DNA from: an uncultured Allomuricauda sp.
Lineage (GTDB): Bacteria; Bacteroidota; Bacteroidia; Flavobacteriales; Flavobacteriaceae
DNA: 56,711 nt
Assembly (NCBI GenBank): GCA_937899065.1
Contig: CALBPG010000105.1
Coordinates: 1-56,711, forward strand
Direction: 5' to 3'
Below the pieces are notes generated by a model. It ran no database searches. It had not been told where the DNA came from and worked only from the letters and a program-made list of their open reading frames with translations. Below, in pieces: positions 18,486 through 27,186 of the stretch. The position numbers and the translations under genes were made by a program. Numbering within the stretch: position 1 is the stretch's first letter; every line of letters starts with the position of its first letter.

Positions 18486-20027
18486 TTATCTCGGAAGACC
18501 TCTTAGGATAACAATTTGTCCTCCTTGGTTATCTTCTCTGGCAAAACCTCCTGGCTCCCACTCTGGACGTGTTTCAAAATTGTGGCCATCCACATTTTTG
18601 AACTCATCACTTTGCCAGTAGTGTGGCTGAAGGCACAATAAGAAAGTGTTTGGAATACCAACTTTATCAGAGATATCTTCTAATGCGCCGTACTCTCCAC
18701 TAAAGCTAGTACTACCTTCTGGGTCTAGGTCTTGACGCACTACAAATTCCAAAACAGTCTTGATGTTTCTTCCGCTCAAATCAGACTGGTAGATGTATGC
18801 TGCGTGACCTCTTGAGAAAGAGTTAGGGTCTTCTTGAACATACACAAAGTTCTCCGTAACACAGATGTTATCAGGACTTTGCAAGCTAGCCAAGTTTCCG
18901 TCAGCGTTGTTAGTATCGGTGTTACCACTGATGATTTGAGTGATTTTTCCAGTTAAAGGAGAATCAGTATCCAACTCCAGTTTGTACACTGTACCCCAAT
19001 CGTTATAAGTACCTCTTCCAGGACCTCTTCCTGTTACGGCAACGAAGACGTTTCTGTTGTTTGCTGAATCACCTTTTTGGTAATCAACATCTTCAACTCT
19101 CATGAACTGTGTAGATTGTACAGCAACACATGCATCTTCCATTTCATTTTTGGTCAATGCCTCACCGCCTTCGATTTTAACGAACTCGAAATCATACGTC
19201 TCACCAAAAACCATGTTGGATTCGTTGTACATAACCCCTTCTTCTACTTCCATAGCAACAGGGTTACCATCAGCATCTACTTGACCTGAATCAACAGTTT
19301 TCAACTTCAATACATAGATTTCGCCTCCAGTTAAATCTGCATCTCCATTTTCAGAATGATACAATGTAATTTGTCCTTCAGAACCACTGGAATCATCATC
19401 ACCACCGATAATTACAGTTTCGCCGATGTAAGCACCCTGTGGAAGTGGTACTGCATTTTCCCAAGCGAACTCACCAAGGGCATCCAATCCGAAATCAGCC
19501 GTTGGGGTTGGAGAAGCGATATATGGGTCAATACCTTTTACATCGTAGTTAAAGCTTTCAGAAGCTGACAAGAATAAATCTGTGGAACCACCATGAATGT
19601 CAGCTTCCCACATCGTTGCAGAACATTGGCGTGCAAAATCCGCAACGCCTGAATTCAATAACCACTCCCCTGAAATTGGTGTCAAATATTTGTCCAACAT
19701 AATTCTTGAAACGGCGTAATCATCTTCGGAGTTTACTAGGTAGAGATAGCCATCGCTATTGGGGTCTTTAAGCAGGCCGGCTCCATCAGCAGCCCCTACA
19801 AATCGGTACCCATTCTCCAATACATCAGTAGAACTAATCATAGAGTAAGCTTCTACAAAGTTGAATTGCGGCTCGATGGCTACCAAGGGCTCTAATGCAG
19901 ATTTGTTTTCAAAAATTGTGCCTTCGGGCTCGCCGTCATCACCGCCACCGATAAAATCTTCGAGTTGGTCACATGATGTCGCCACAACCAATCCGGACAA
20001 CAACAATACGTTCTTTAGTGTTCTCAT
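18486..20027 (-). CDS. PhoX-like (DUF839) lipoprotein, putative phosphatase
   Basis: Exported lipoprotein of 513 residues; the signal peptide ends VVATSCDQ. The body resembles the PhoX beta-propeller family: GSTDLFLSASE, VFVAVTGRGPGRGTYNDWGTVYKLEL, SPDNICVTENFVYVQEDPN and a final GGQIVILRGLPR. PhoX enzymes are Ca/Fe-dependent alkaline phosphatases that release phosphate from organic esters. I cannot confirm all metal ligands, so activity is unproven. The C-terminal half contains a second metal-like TFLLCLQPHYW segment. A -7 element lies 42 nt upstream. If it is a phosphatase, phosphate-starvation control would be expected, but I find no convincing Pho box. Confidence 0.8.
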   Translation of the reverse strand: MRTLKNVLLLSGLVVATSCDQLEDFIGGGDDGEPEGTIFENKSALEPLVAIEPQFNFVEAYSMISSTDVLENGYRFVGAADGAGLLKDPNSDGYLYLVNSEDDYAVSRIMLDKYLTPISGEWLLNSGVADFARQCSATMWEADIHGGSTDLFLSASESFNYDVKGIDPYIASPTPTADFGLDALGEFAWENAVPLPQGAYIGETVIIGGDDDSSGSEGQITLYHSENGDADLTGGEIYVLKLKTVDSGQVDADGNPVAMEVEEGVMYNESNMVFGETYDFEFVKIEGGEALTKNEMEDACVAVQSTQFMRVEDVDYQKGDSANNRNVFVAVTGRGPGRGTYNDWGTVYKLELDTDSPLTGKITQIISGNTDTNNADGNLASLQSPDNICVTENFVYVQEDPNSFSRGHAAYIYQSDLSGRNIKTVLEFVVRQDLDPEGSTSFSGEYGALEDISDKVGIPNTFLLCLQPHYWQSDEFKNVDGHNFETRPEWEPGGFAREDNQGGQIVILRGLPR

Positions 20028-20410
20028 TTGTTTTTAGGTTTAGAAAGAAATTTTTATAGGATTCTTAACAAAAGTACCATCCGGGTGACCCTTACCTTGT
20101 TAATTAATCGTGGTGTTAAATGAAACTAAAGTTCATTTTAAGGTTAAATGGTTAAGCCAATGTTATTATTTAGAGTTGATTTGAATAAGCATCCGCGCCT
20201 GTTCAATGGAGAAGGATGAAAATAACTTTCCAAGCTTAAAGCAATAGAATGCAACTTATTTATAATCAATGCTTTACATTATTTCGCTCGTTATTTTTCC
20301 ATTCTTCTTCCTTAAACAAAACTGAAGGTGGAGTTGCAATAAACTCAAGCGCTTCAAGGTCAAATCCCGTAACAAAAGATTTATTTCGACTACCTATTTA
20401 TAAAGCGGAT
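20028..20410. other. 383-bp intergenic region with divergent control signals
   Basis: No convincing gene is seen. It holds a minus-strand -7 match, TACTTTTG (20076-20069), 42 nt before the PhoX-like start, and the palindrome TTAATTAA (20100-20107). A short direct repeat GGTTAA occurs twice near 20141-20154. The 3' part (20249-20410) is open in frame with the next gene, but I treat it as leader, because relatives of that protein begin at MGGEGSM. Confidence 0.5.
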
Positions 20411-20674
20411 ATGGGCGGAGAAGGAAGCATGTTAAGTGCCATTAAAACGTTAAAGGCGAATAGGGCACTTTTGAAAAAAAGAAAGCACCGGGATAAAAAG
20501 GATTTCATTACCTCGGAAAGAACCTTGCTAAATCTTAAAGAATCTACACCAAAAGATTTGGCAAGAATCAAAAGGATGATGCTTCGAGAAAAACGCAAAG
20601 ACCTGTTGATTTCCATAATCACCATTCTCATTTTGGGGAGTTCAGGGCTTTTATTGTACCTTTTTCTATTCTAA
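20411..20674 (+). CDS. Small basic membrane-anchored protein (MGGEGSM family)
   Basis: Protein of 87 residues starting MGGEGSMLSAIKTLKANR, a start I recognise from small Bacteroidota proteins of unknown role. A highly basic helical region (LLKKRKHRDKKDF, RIKRMMLREKRKD) is followed by one C-terminal membrane segment (LLISIITILILGSSGLLLYLFLF). The layout is a cytoplasmic basic domain anchored at its C-terminus. The longer frame from 20249 would add 54 atypical residues, so I start at 20411. It stands alone, 37 bp before an SGNH hydrolase. Confidence 0.72.
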   Translation: MGGEGSMLSAIKTLKANRALLKKRKHRDKKDFITSERTLLNLKESTPKDLARIKRMMLREKRKDLLISIITILILGSSGLLLYLFLF

Positions 20675-20711
20675 TCAGCACCAAAATCTTTTTTTGGTTT
20701 AAACTTAAATA

Positions 20712-21407
20712 ATGATACGATGCGTACTCTTCTTGCTCGTTTGGCAGGTTTCTTTTTTTTTAAATGACATCAAGGCGCAAGACTGGGCTAATCTTAGCAA
20801 GTATCAAAAAAGCAATACGGAGCTGATGCAATCTGATACAAATCCCATTGACGCTGTTTTTATGGGTAACTCCATTACGGAAGGATGGTACGCACTGCAC
20901 CCTGACTTCTTCAGCAACCATAAATTTGTTGGACGCGGAATTAGTGGGCAAACCACGCCCCAGATGTTACTTCGGTTTCGACAAGACGTTATTTCCCTCA
21001 AACCAAAACGAGTTTTCATTCTTGCGGGAACCAATGACATCGCCGGAAATACTGGCCCTATGACCTTGGAACAAATTCGGGATAACATCTGGTCCATGGC
21101 GCAGCTGGCCAAAACAAATGGGATTGAACCTGTAATCTGTTCCGTCTTACCGGCGCAAACCTATCCCTGGCGTCCGGAGAAGCAGCCCGATAAGGACATT
21201 CCTGCATTGAACGAACTTCTAAAAGCCTTATGTAAAGATCACAACTATACCTATTTAGATTACTTTTCAGCAATGGATAACGGTGAAAATGGTCTTTCCA
21301 AGGATTTGGCTGAAGATGGGGTACATCCTACCGAAAAAGGATATTTGATTATGGAAGCCCAAGTTTTGAAAGCGCTGAAACCCCTACTCTCACAAGAAGA
21401 AAAGTAA
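20712..21407 (+). CDS. SGNH/GDSL hydrolase, exported
   Basis: Exported esterase-type hydrolase of 231 residues. A signal peptide (ending NDIKAQ) precedes block I FMGNSITEGW with the Ser nucleophile, block II GRGISGQTTPQML with Gly, block III AGTNDIAG with Asn, and block V DGVHPTEKGY with Asp and His. All four SGNH blocks are intact. Relatives act on acylated carbohydrates, platelet-activating-factor-like substrates or lipids. The glycosyltransferase gene 15 bp downstream suggests a carbohydrate context, but the substrate is not shown. Confidence 0.92.
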   Translation: MIRCVLFLLVWQVSFFLNDIKAQDWANLSKYQKSNTELMQSDTNPIDAVFMGNSITEGWYALHPDFFSNHKFVGRGISGQTTPQMLLRFRQDVISLKPKRVFILAGTNDIAGNTGPMTLEQIRDNIWSMAQLAKTNGIEPVICSVLPAQTYPWRPEKQPDKDIPALNELLKALCKDHNYTYLDYFSAMDNGENGLSKDLAEDGVHPTEKGYLIMEAQVLKALKPLLSQEEK

Positions 21408-21422
21408 GCCAATCCTTTGCGG

Positions 21423-22430
21423 ATGAAAGAAGGAAGAGTCAGTATCATCATGCCCTTTCGAAATACGGCGGAATTCCTTTCTGAATGTTTGGACTCCATC
21501 TTACAGCAGTCCTACTCCAACTGGGAACTTATCGCCATAAACGACCGTTCCGAAGACAACAGCCTTGACATTTTGAAAGCCTATGCACTTGAAGATTCCA
21601 GAATTCAGGTCTACCAAAACGAGGGACAAGGCATTCTTCCTGCTCTTCAAACCGGATACGAAAAGGTTCAAGGTGTATTTATCACACGAATGGATTCCGA
21701 TGATATCATGGCAACCCACCGATTGCAATGGATGGTTTCTGAGTTGACCAAAAAAGGAATAGGTCATTTGGCTGTTGGACAGGTAAAATACTTTTCCCAC
21801 AGAGGTATTAGCGACGGCTATCAGAAATACGAATCCTGGCTTAATCAACTTACCGCAAAGGGAACAAACTATGAGGAGCTCTATAAAGAATGTGTGGTCC
21901 CCTCCCCTTGTTGGATGGCTTATCGAATGGATTTTGAAAAATGTGGCGGGTTTTCCCATGACCGCTATCCTGAAGATTATGATTTGACCTTCCGCTTTTA
22001 TGAATATGGATTAGAGGTCATTCCTTGTGACCAAATATTGCTGCAGTGGCGTGATTATGATACGCGCACTTCCCGAACAAGCGAGCATTATGCCCAAAAC
22101 TATTTTTTGGACATCAAAATGCATTATTTCCTAAAGCTTCATTTCGATGAACAGAAAACACTAGTGGTTTGGGGAGCTGGTTTTAAGGGCAAAACCGTTG
22201 CCAAAACCCTAGTTAACCAAAATATTGACTTTGTTTGGTTATGTGACAATCCCAATAAAATTGGAAAGCGCATTTATGATAAAAAACTCTGGCACTTTGA
22301 GGTTTTGAGAGATATAAAAAGTCCTCAGAGCATTATTACCGTAGCCAACGCACAGTCACAAATTGAAATACGAGATTACCTGAAGCATCAGGGTTTTGAA
22401 AACATGGAAGACTATTTCTTTTTCTGTTGA
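21423..22430 (+). CDS. Family 2 glycosyltransferase with C-terminal Rossmann-like domain
   Basis: Protein of 335 residues. The GT-A domain (about residues 1-220) shows VSIIMPFRNTAEFLSECLDS, a NDRSED nucleotide-binding segment and the metal-binding MDSDD near residue 93. Residues 240-330 form a second domain starting LVVWGAGFKGKTVAKTL, a dinucleotide-binding-like pattern; this fusion is known in glycan-synthesis proteins. The start is the ATG at 21423, not the TTG at 21417. The acceptor and donor sugars cannot be inferred. It follows the SGNH hydrolase by 15 bp. Confidence 0.9.
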   Translation: MKEGRVSIIMPFRNTAEFLSECLDSILQQSYSNWELIAINDRSEDNSLDILKAYALEDSRIQVYQNEGQGILPALQTGYEKVQGVFITRMDSDDIMATHRLQWMVSELTKKGIGHLAVGQVKYFSHRGISDGYQKYESWLNQLTAKGTNYEELYKECVVPSPCWMAYRMDFEKCGGFSHDRYPEDYDLTFRFYEYGLEVIPCDQILLQWRDYDTRTSRTSEHYAQNYFLDIKMHYFLKLHFDEQKTLVVWGAGFKGKTVAKTLVNQNIDFVWLCDNPNKIGKRIYDKKLWHFEVLRDIKSPQSIITVANAQSQIEIRDYLKHQGFENMEDYFFFC

Positions 22431-22504
22431 GTCCCATAATTTTTCTTGTGGAAATTAGTATTCCATTAACGGTAGTTTCTAAGAGCCCGATTGGTAATTA
22501 TGAA

Positions 22505-22512
22505 TATATTTG
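22505..22512 (+). promoter_or_regulatory. -7 element for the BatA-like operon
   Basis: TATATTTG is an exact TAnnTTTG match, ending 18 nt before the chosen ATG. The nearest upstream TTG (22491-22493) is only 11 bp away, too close for a standard -33. Confidence 0.45.
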
Positions 22513-22530
22513 CCCCAACGATAATTGATG

Positions 22531-24456
22531 ATGCAGCTCAAACATCCGGAAATTCTATGGGGTCTTTTTCTTCTGGTCATTCCCATAATCGTTCATCTTT
22601 TTCAGCTTCGTCGTTTTAAAAAGACTCCTTTTACCAATGTGGCCATGTTGCAGAAAATCATGATTGATTCGCAGCGCGCCAACCAATTGAAAAAGTGGCT
22701 CTTATTGTTCACAAGACTGCTCTTACTTGCCTCCCTCATCATAGCTTTCGCACAGCCTTTTACCGCCAAAAATCAATCGGAAAAAGAAAAAGAAACCGTC
22801 ATTTATCTCGACAATTCCTTTAGCATGCAAGCGCGGGAGAATGGAATAACGCTATTAGAGCAATCCGTGCAAAATTTAATCCGTTATGCAGACCCCGATA
22901 GACCGATTCATATTTTCACTAATACCTATTCTTTTTCAGAAGTTACAGTTGGCGAAATCCAGAATCTATTACTAGACATCCCATTCACACATAAACAACT
23001 GAACTGGTCAGACATTGTATTAAAGGCCGAATCTATTTTCAGTCGTGCACCAGCCAAAGAGCAAGAGCTCATCGTAATATCAGACTTTAAAGAAAACCTG
23101 GGTGCACCTGAAAAACCAGAAGGTTATGCAGGGCGTATTCATTTTGTTAAAGCTGGTGTTGCCGCGGTATCAAACATATCCATTGATTCCATTCAATTGG
23201 AAACGCCCAACTCCAGTCAAAAGACTTTAAAGGTATTTGTTTCGGGTTATGGTGAAACTGGCGTGCAACCCCTCTCTCTTCAAAACGGTAATAAACTTCT
23301 AGGAAATTCGGCCGTTGAATTCGATGAAGAGAACAGCCGAACTGTGGTTGATTTTTCATTGCCCAACCAAACAGAAATCGACGGACTTTTGAAAGTCTCC
23401 GACAATGGATTGGAGTATGACAACCACTTTTTCTTTTCGATAAACCCTCCCCAAACTATTAACGTTCTAGCCATTAACGGAGGTGACGCGAAGTACTTGG
23501 AACGTTTGTTTTCTGATGAAAGCTTTGCGCTAAATATCTATGACCTTAGGCAATTGGATTATAGCGCGATTGACACGCAGAACGTTGTAGTCGTCAATGA
23601 AATCGAACAGATTCCTGAAGGGCTTCAAAATGTCTTGCGAACTTTTGCCTCTAACGGAGGAAGTTTGATTGTGGTTCCAGCCAAACAAAAAGAAAACTTG
23701 AGCTACAACACGTTTTTGTCACTTTTTGGGTCGACGCGATTTTCAGAAACCGTGGAAAACGTCAAACAAATCACCAAAATAGCTTTTGAACATCCAATAT
23801 ATAGAGGGGTTTTCCAAAAACAAGTGAAAAACTTCGAATACCCAGAAACAAACCACTCCTTCACCCTATCGAATCCGACCCAATCAATTTTGTCCTATGA
23901 AGATGGTACTCCCTTTCTCATGGGTGGTAATGGTTTCTACCTGTTTACGGCTCCACTAGATGAAAACCACTGTAACTTTAAAAGTTCTCCCCTAATAGTA
24001 CCCACCTTTTATAATATGGCACTTTCCAGTTTGCGTGTGCCTGTCTTGTACGAAACTATTGGTAATGCTTCCTTCGCAGATATTGATACTAGATTAGATA
24101 ATGACCAAGTAGTGAACATGACCAAGGATGGTGAAAGTTTTATCCCACGACAACAATCCTTCCCTAATAAAGTCCGTTTATTTTTTGATGCAGAACCACA
24201 AGAAGCCGGTACTTATTTTGCAAAAGCAATGGACAGTATCGTTTCAAACGTAAGTTTCAATTATCCACGAACAGAAAGCCAACCAAGCGAGTTGGAAATC
24301 AGAGAACAGGACGGTATAAGCCAGCAAGAATCCCTGAATTCGCTTTTCTCATCCTTAGCAGAAGAAAACGAGGTAAGCGCATATTGGAAATGGTTTGTTA
24401 TTTTAGCGCTGCTTTTGGGACTTGCCGAAGTCATCATCCAAAAAATCATTAAATGA
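22531..24456 (+). CDS. BatA-like (aerotolerance regulator N-terminal domain) membrane protein
   Basis: Membrane protein of 641 residues. The N-terminus QLKHPEILWGLFLLVIPIIVHLFQLRR with FKKTPFTNV is the BatA domain; two membrane segments bracket it. A von Willebrand A-like region follows (VIYLDNSFSMQ, a MIDAS-like DxSxS with Asn in place of Gly). A large extracytoplasmic part comes next, then a C-terminal membrane helix (WFVILALLLGLAEVIIQ). BatA-type proteins are linked to stress resistance. The gene overlaps the dihydroorotase homologue by 4 bp (ATGA), so the two are translationally coupled. The family typically starts at MQxKHPE, so I chose 22531. Confidence 0.88.
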   Translation: MQLKHPEILWGLFLLVIPIIVHLFQLRRFKKTPFTNVAMLQKIMIDSQRANQLKKWLLLFTRLLLLASLIIAFAQPFTAKNQSEKEKETVIYLDNSFSMQARENGITLLEQSVQNLIRYADPDRPIHIFTNTYSFSEVTVGEIQNLLLDIPFTHKQLNWSDIVLKAESIFSRAPAKEQELIVISDFKENLGAPEKPEGYAGRIHFVKAGVAAVSNISIDSIQLETPNSSQKTLKVFVSGYGETGVQPLSLQNGNKLLGNSAVEFDEENSRTVVDFSLPNQTEIDGLLKVSDNGLEYDNHFFFSINPPQTINVLAINGGDAKYLERLFSDESFALNIYDLRQLDYSAIDTQNVVVVNEIEQIPEGLQNVLRTFASNGGSLIVVPAKQKENLSYNTFLSLFGSTRFSETVENVKQITKIAFEHPIYRGVFQKQVKNFEYPETNHSFTLSNPTQSILSYEDGTPFLMGGNGFYLFTAPLDENHCNFKSSPLIVPTFYNMALSSLRVPVLYETIGNASFADIDTRLDNDQVVNMTKDGESFIPRQQSFPNKVRLFFDAEPQEAGTYFAKAMDSIVSNVSFNYPRTESQPSELEIREQDGISQQESLNSLFSSLAEENEVSAYWKWFVILALLLGLAEVIIQKIIK

Positions 24457-25712
24457 ATGTCCTCCTGAAATCCGCTAAAATTGTAGACGCAAGTCAAAAG
24501 GATTTCCATTTAGCAGCTTACGATATCCTCATCAAAAATGGACGGATTTCCAAAATTGCAAAATCCATTTCTCCAGAAGGTTCCATACGAACGGTTGAAC
24601 GTGATAACCTCCATGTAAGTTTGGGGTGGTTGGACACCAGTGTTTGTTTTGGAGAACCAGGGTTTGAAGAAAGGGAAACGCTTGAGAACGGAATGAACAC
24701 AGCAGCCAAGAGTGGTTTCACAGATATTGTACTCAATCCGAATACGCATCCAAAACCAGATACCAGTTCTGACATAGCTTATTTTGTTGCGCGAAGTCAG
24801 CACCATTTGGTGAACCTTCACCCTATGGGATGCCTTACACAAAACGCGGAGGGCATGGCGCTAGCAGAACTGTTCGATATGCATAATGCGGGAGCAGTAG
24901 GATTTTCAGACCATAAAGCTTCCTTGACCAACGCAAACCTTATGAAAATTGCGTTGTTGTATGCTCAAAATTTTGAAGGTTTAGTTTTGTCTTTTGCAAA
25001 TGATAAAGCCATCACGGGTAAGGGTGTAGCCCATGAAGGTGAGGTTTCTACTAAACTAGGCCTAAAAGGAATTCCCGCTCTATCCGAAAGTTTGCAGATA
25101 TCACGTGATTTATTTTTGTTGGAATATACGGGAGGTAAATTGCATATTCCTACCATATCAACCAAGGAGAGTGTCTCATTGATTGCCGCCGCCAAGAAAA
25201 AAGGATTGGATGTAAGTTGTAGCGTTGCCATTCACAATTTGGTGTTTCAAGATAACCGTTTGATGGAATTTGATAGCAATACGAAATCTTTGCCTCCATT
25301 ACGCTCCCTTTCCGATAGTAAAGCACTCATCAAAGGCGTTCAAAATGGTACAATCGATTTTGTTACCTCAGATCATACTCCTCTGGATATTGAAGAAAAA
25401 CGTGTGGAATTTGACCATGCGGCATATGGCACCATTGGGTTGGAAAGTGCCTTTGGAAGCTTGATTCCAGTTTTTGGTTTGGAAACAACCATTGCCCTAT
25501 TGACCAAAGGTCACGACCGTTTTGGAATTGAAAAACCGGAATGGAAAGAAGGTGCGATGGCCTGTATGACGCTATTTGACCCAGATTCATCATGGACCTT
25601 TGACAAAGATTCCATTCATTCCAAATCAAAAAACAGCATGTTTGTCGGCCATAGCATGCAAGGAAAAGTATTGGGGGTAATCCATAATGATAAAGTGAAG
25701 CTTTGGAACTAA
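24453..25712 (+). CDS. Dihydroorotase-like protein lacking metal ligands
   Basis: Amidohydrolase-fold homologue of class I dihydroorotase (PyrC), 419 residues. The fold markers are clear (GWLDTSVCFGEPGFEERETLENG, AGAVGFSDHKAS, TSDHTPLDIEEK). However, the HxH motif normally preceding xREPG reads SVCFGEPG, the Asp-Gly loop reads SDHKAS, the His of the HAED-type motif is absent (SFANDK), and the HxxHxST position reads HIPTIST. Most Zn ligands are therefore missing, as in the non-catalytic PyrC' subunits that scaffold aspartate transcarbamoylase. It may be structural, or have a new role with its BatA-like partner. No pyrB is present in the window. Confidence 0.85.
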   Translation: MNVLLKSAKIVDASQKDFHLAAYDILIKNGRISKIAKSISPEGSIRTVERDNLHVSLGWLDTSVCFGEPGFEERETLENGMNTAAKSGFTDIVLNPNTHPKPDTSSDIAYFVARSQHHLVNLHPMGCLTQNAEGMALAELFDMHNAGAVGFSDHKASLTNANLMKIALLYAQNFEGLVLSFANDKAITGKGVAHEGEVSTKLGLKGIPALSESLQISRDLFLLEYTGGKLHIPTISTKESVSLIAAAKKKGLDVSCSVAIHNLVFQDNRLMEFDSNTKSLPPLRSLSDSKALIKGVQNGTIDFVTSDHTPLDIEEKRVEFDHAAYGTIGLESAFGSLIPVFGLETTIALLTKGHDRFGIEKPEWKEGAMACMTLFDPDSSWTFDKDSIHSKSKNSMFVGHSMQGKVLGVIHNDKVKLWN

Positions 25713-26032
25713 ATGCAGCCAAAAGTGGCTGGACCACGGCTATCGTCGCACATATTACTATAGTGGGTTGTCTAATTGCCATGACAATGAACATGGAACC
25801 CAGAAATGCTTTCGCCCGATTTCACATCCGCCAAGCTTTTGGTTGCCACTTACTTTACCACGCATTTTCCATCTTTCTAAACTATTCTAACATCAATACA
25901 GGTTGGTCTGTACTGTACATCGCCTATTTGTTGGCCATTGGTTTTGGTTTGTGGGGATGCATTTCTTACAAACAAGCAAAATTGCCCATATTGGGTTCCT
26001 ATTTTCAAAACTGGTTCAAGTTCATTCCTTAA
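25703..26032 (+). CDS. Small multi-pass membrane protein, likely TTG start
   Basis: Membrane protein of 109 residues with three or four hydrophobic segments (TTAIVAHITIVGCLIAMTMN, HLLYHAFSIFLNY, WSVLYIAYLLAIGFGLWGC) and the conserved motif NMEPRNAFARFHIRQAFG. That motif occurs in DUF4870/Tic20-like small membrane proteins. The nearby ATG at 25713 is in another frame. The only upstream start in frame before the stop at 25691 is TTG 25703, overlapping the dihydroorotase-like gene by 10 bp and giving the N-terminus expected of the family. Function unknown. Confidence 0.78.
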   Translation: MELNAAKSGWTTAIVAHITIVGCLIAMTMNMEPRNAFARFHIRQAFGCHLLYHAFSIFLNYSNINTGWSVLYIAYLLAIGFGLWGCISYKQAKLPILGSYFQNWFKFIP

Positions 26033-26041
26033 TATCCTAAA

Positions 26042-26695
26042 ATGTCCCATACGCTTTCACTTCATCATCTCGTTCGCGAATCCGATACCACTCAAACCCC
26101 TTCCCCGGCAATCATAATGCTGCATGGATACGGTAGCAATGAGGAGGACCTGTTTTCTTTTGCTTCAGAATTACCCAAACAGTATACTATTCTTTCGGTA
26201 CAAGCACCTTATCGATTAGAACCCTTTGGGCATGCCTGGTACGCTATCAATTTTGATGCGGAACAAGGTAAATGGAGTGATGATGCACAGGCAAAAGAAA
26301 GTCGCGATAAGATTTCGGTATTTATCGATGAAGCCATTGAAGCCTACCAACTCGATGCCGGGAATGTTACGCTTTTAGGGTTTAGCCAGGGTACTATTTT
26401 GAGCTATGCCGTTGCGTTATCCTATCCCGAAAAAGTAAAAAACGTAATCGCATTGAGCGGTTATATCAATGAAAAAATACTAACCGCAGACTACAAGTCC
26501 AAAAACCATAAGGGTTTACATATTTATGCCTCTCATGGGCAAGTAGACCAAGTTATTCCTGTGGAATGGGCGCAAAGAGCCCCAACTTTTTTAAAGGATT
26601 TGGACATTGACCATCTCTATGAAGAGTTTCCTGTTGGGCATGGGGTGTCGCCTCAAAACTTCTATTCCTTCCGAAATTGGTTAGAACGCCATTAG
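26042..26695 (+). CDS. Alpha/beta hydrolase, carboxylesterase/phospholipase type
   Basis: Cytosolic serine hydrolase of 217 residues. LHGYGSNEEDLFSFA is the oxyanion region, GFSQGT carries the nucleophile near residue 119, the Asp is in SHGQVDQVIP, and the His is in FPVGHGVSP. All triad residues are present. The family (YpfH / acyl-protein thioesterase-like) hydrolyses short-chain esters or thioesters; the substrate cannot be told. It follows the membrane protein by 9 bp and ends convergently, with a 4-bp overlap, against the next gene. Confidence 0.9.
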   Translation: MSHTLSLHHLVRESDTTQTPSPAIIMLHGYGSNEEDLFSFASELPKQYTILSVQAPYRLEPFGHAWYAINFDAEQGKWSDDAQAKESRDKISVFIDEAIEAYQLDAGNVTLLGFSQGTILSYAVALSYPEKVKNVIALSGYINEKILTADYKSKNHKGLHIYASHGQVDQVIPVEWAQRAPTFLKDLDIDHLYEEFPVGHGVSPQNFYSFRNWLERH

Positions 26696-27186
26696 TGACT
26701 TCTGGTGTACAATAAATGGTCCATTACGGTAAAATCTACACCCAAATCTTCTTTCACCTCATACCGAACAAGAAGGTCACCCCAATAGTTTCCATCAGAA
26801 AAGTCGGCTAGCAGCCATCGGTGGTTGATAACCTTTATTTTGTTGATTTTGAAATCACTTTGCATGCCTTCATAGGGTACCAAAGGGTTATCTCCTTTTC
26901 TTTCATTGGTTTCCAATAATTTATCCGATACGTAATTGGCCGGGCTATTTAGTGGTAGTTCGTCAAAGTAGGCCAAAGCATCATCATTGTTTTCCAAAGT
27001 GAAATATTGCTGGTCCAAGAAATCAATCCTCGCTGATTGCAACGAGTCTTTTAATGCTTTGTTTTCCGCTTTGGTTTTATCCAATTCCTCATTAAGGGCT
27101 TTCTGAAGATTATTTGCGCTAACAAATTGGAAAAGGGCAATCAATGCTGCAAAAACAAATAAGTACAGGAAAATTTTATGCTTCAT
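26692..27186 (-). CDS. Membrane-anchored coiled-coil protein, unknown function
   Basis: Protein of 164 residues. One N-terminal membrane segment (HKIFLYLFVFAALIALFQFV) is followed by a predicted coiled coil (about residues 27-55, Leu/Glu/Lys heptads). A globular end follows (FTLENNDDALAYFDELP, INHRWLLADFSDGNYWGDLLVRYEV). No named family recognised; similar proteins are conserved next to the metallo-hydrolase in flavobacteria (from memory). It overlaps that upstream gene by 4 bp (ATGA), so the two are translationally coupled and may act together. Confidence 0.8.
   Translation of the reverse strand: MKHKIFLYLFVFAALIALFQFVSANNLQKALNEELDKTKAENKALKDSLQSARIDFLDQQYFTLENNDDALAYFDELPLNSPANYVSDKLLETNERKGDNPLVPYEGMQSDFKINKIKVINHRWLLADFSDGNYWGDLLVRYEVKEDLGVDFTVMDHLLYTRSH

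Noticed and set aside
20141..20154. Pho box upstream of the PhoX-like gene
   Set aside because: The GGTTAA direct repeat has the wrong spacing (8 bp) for a PhoB site of known type.
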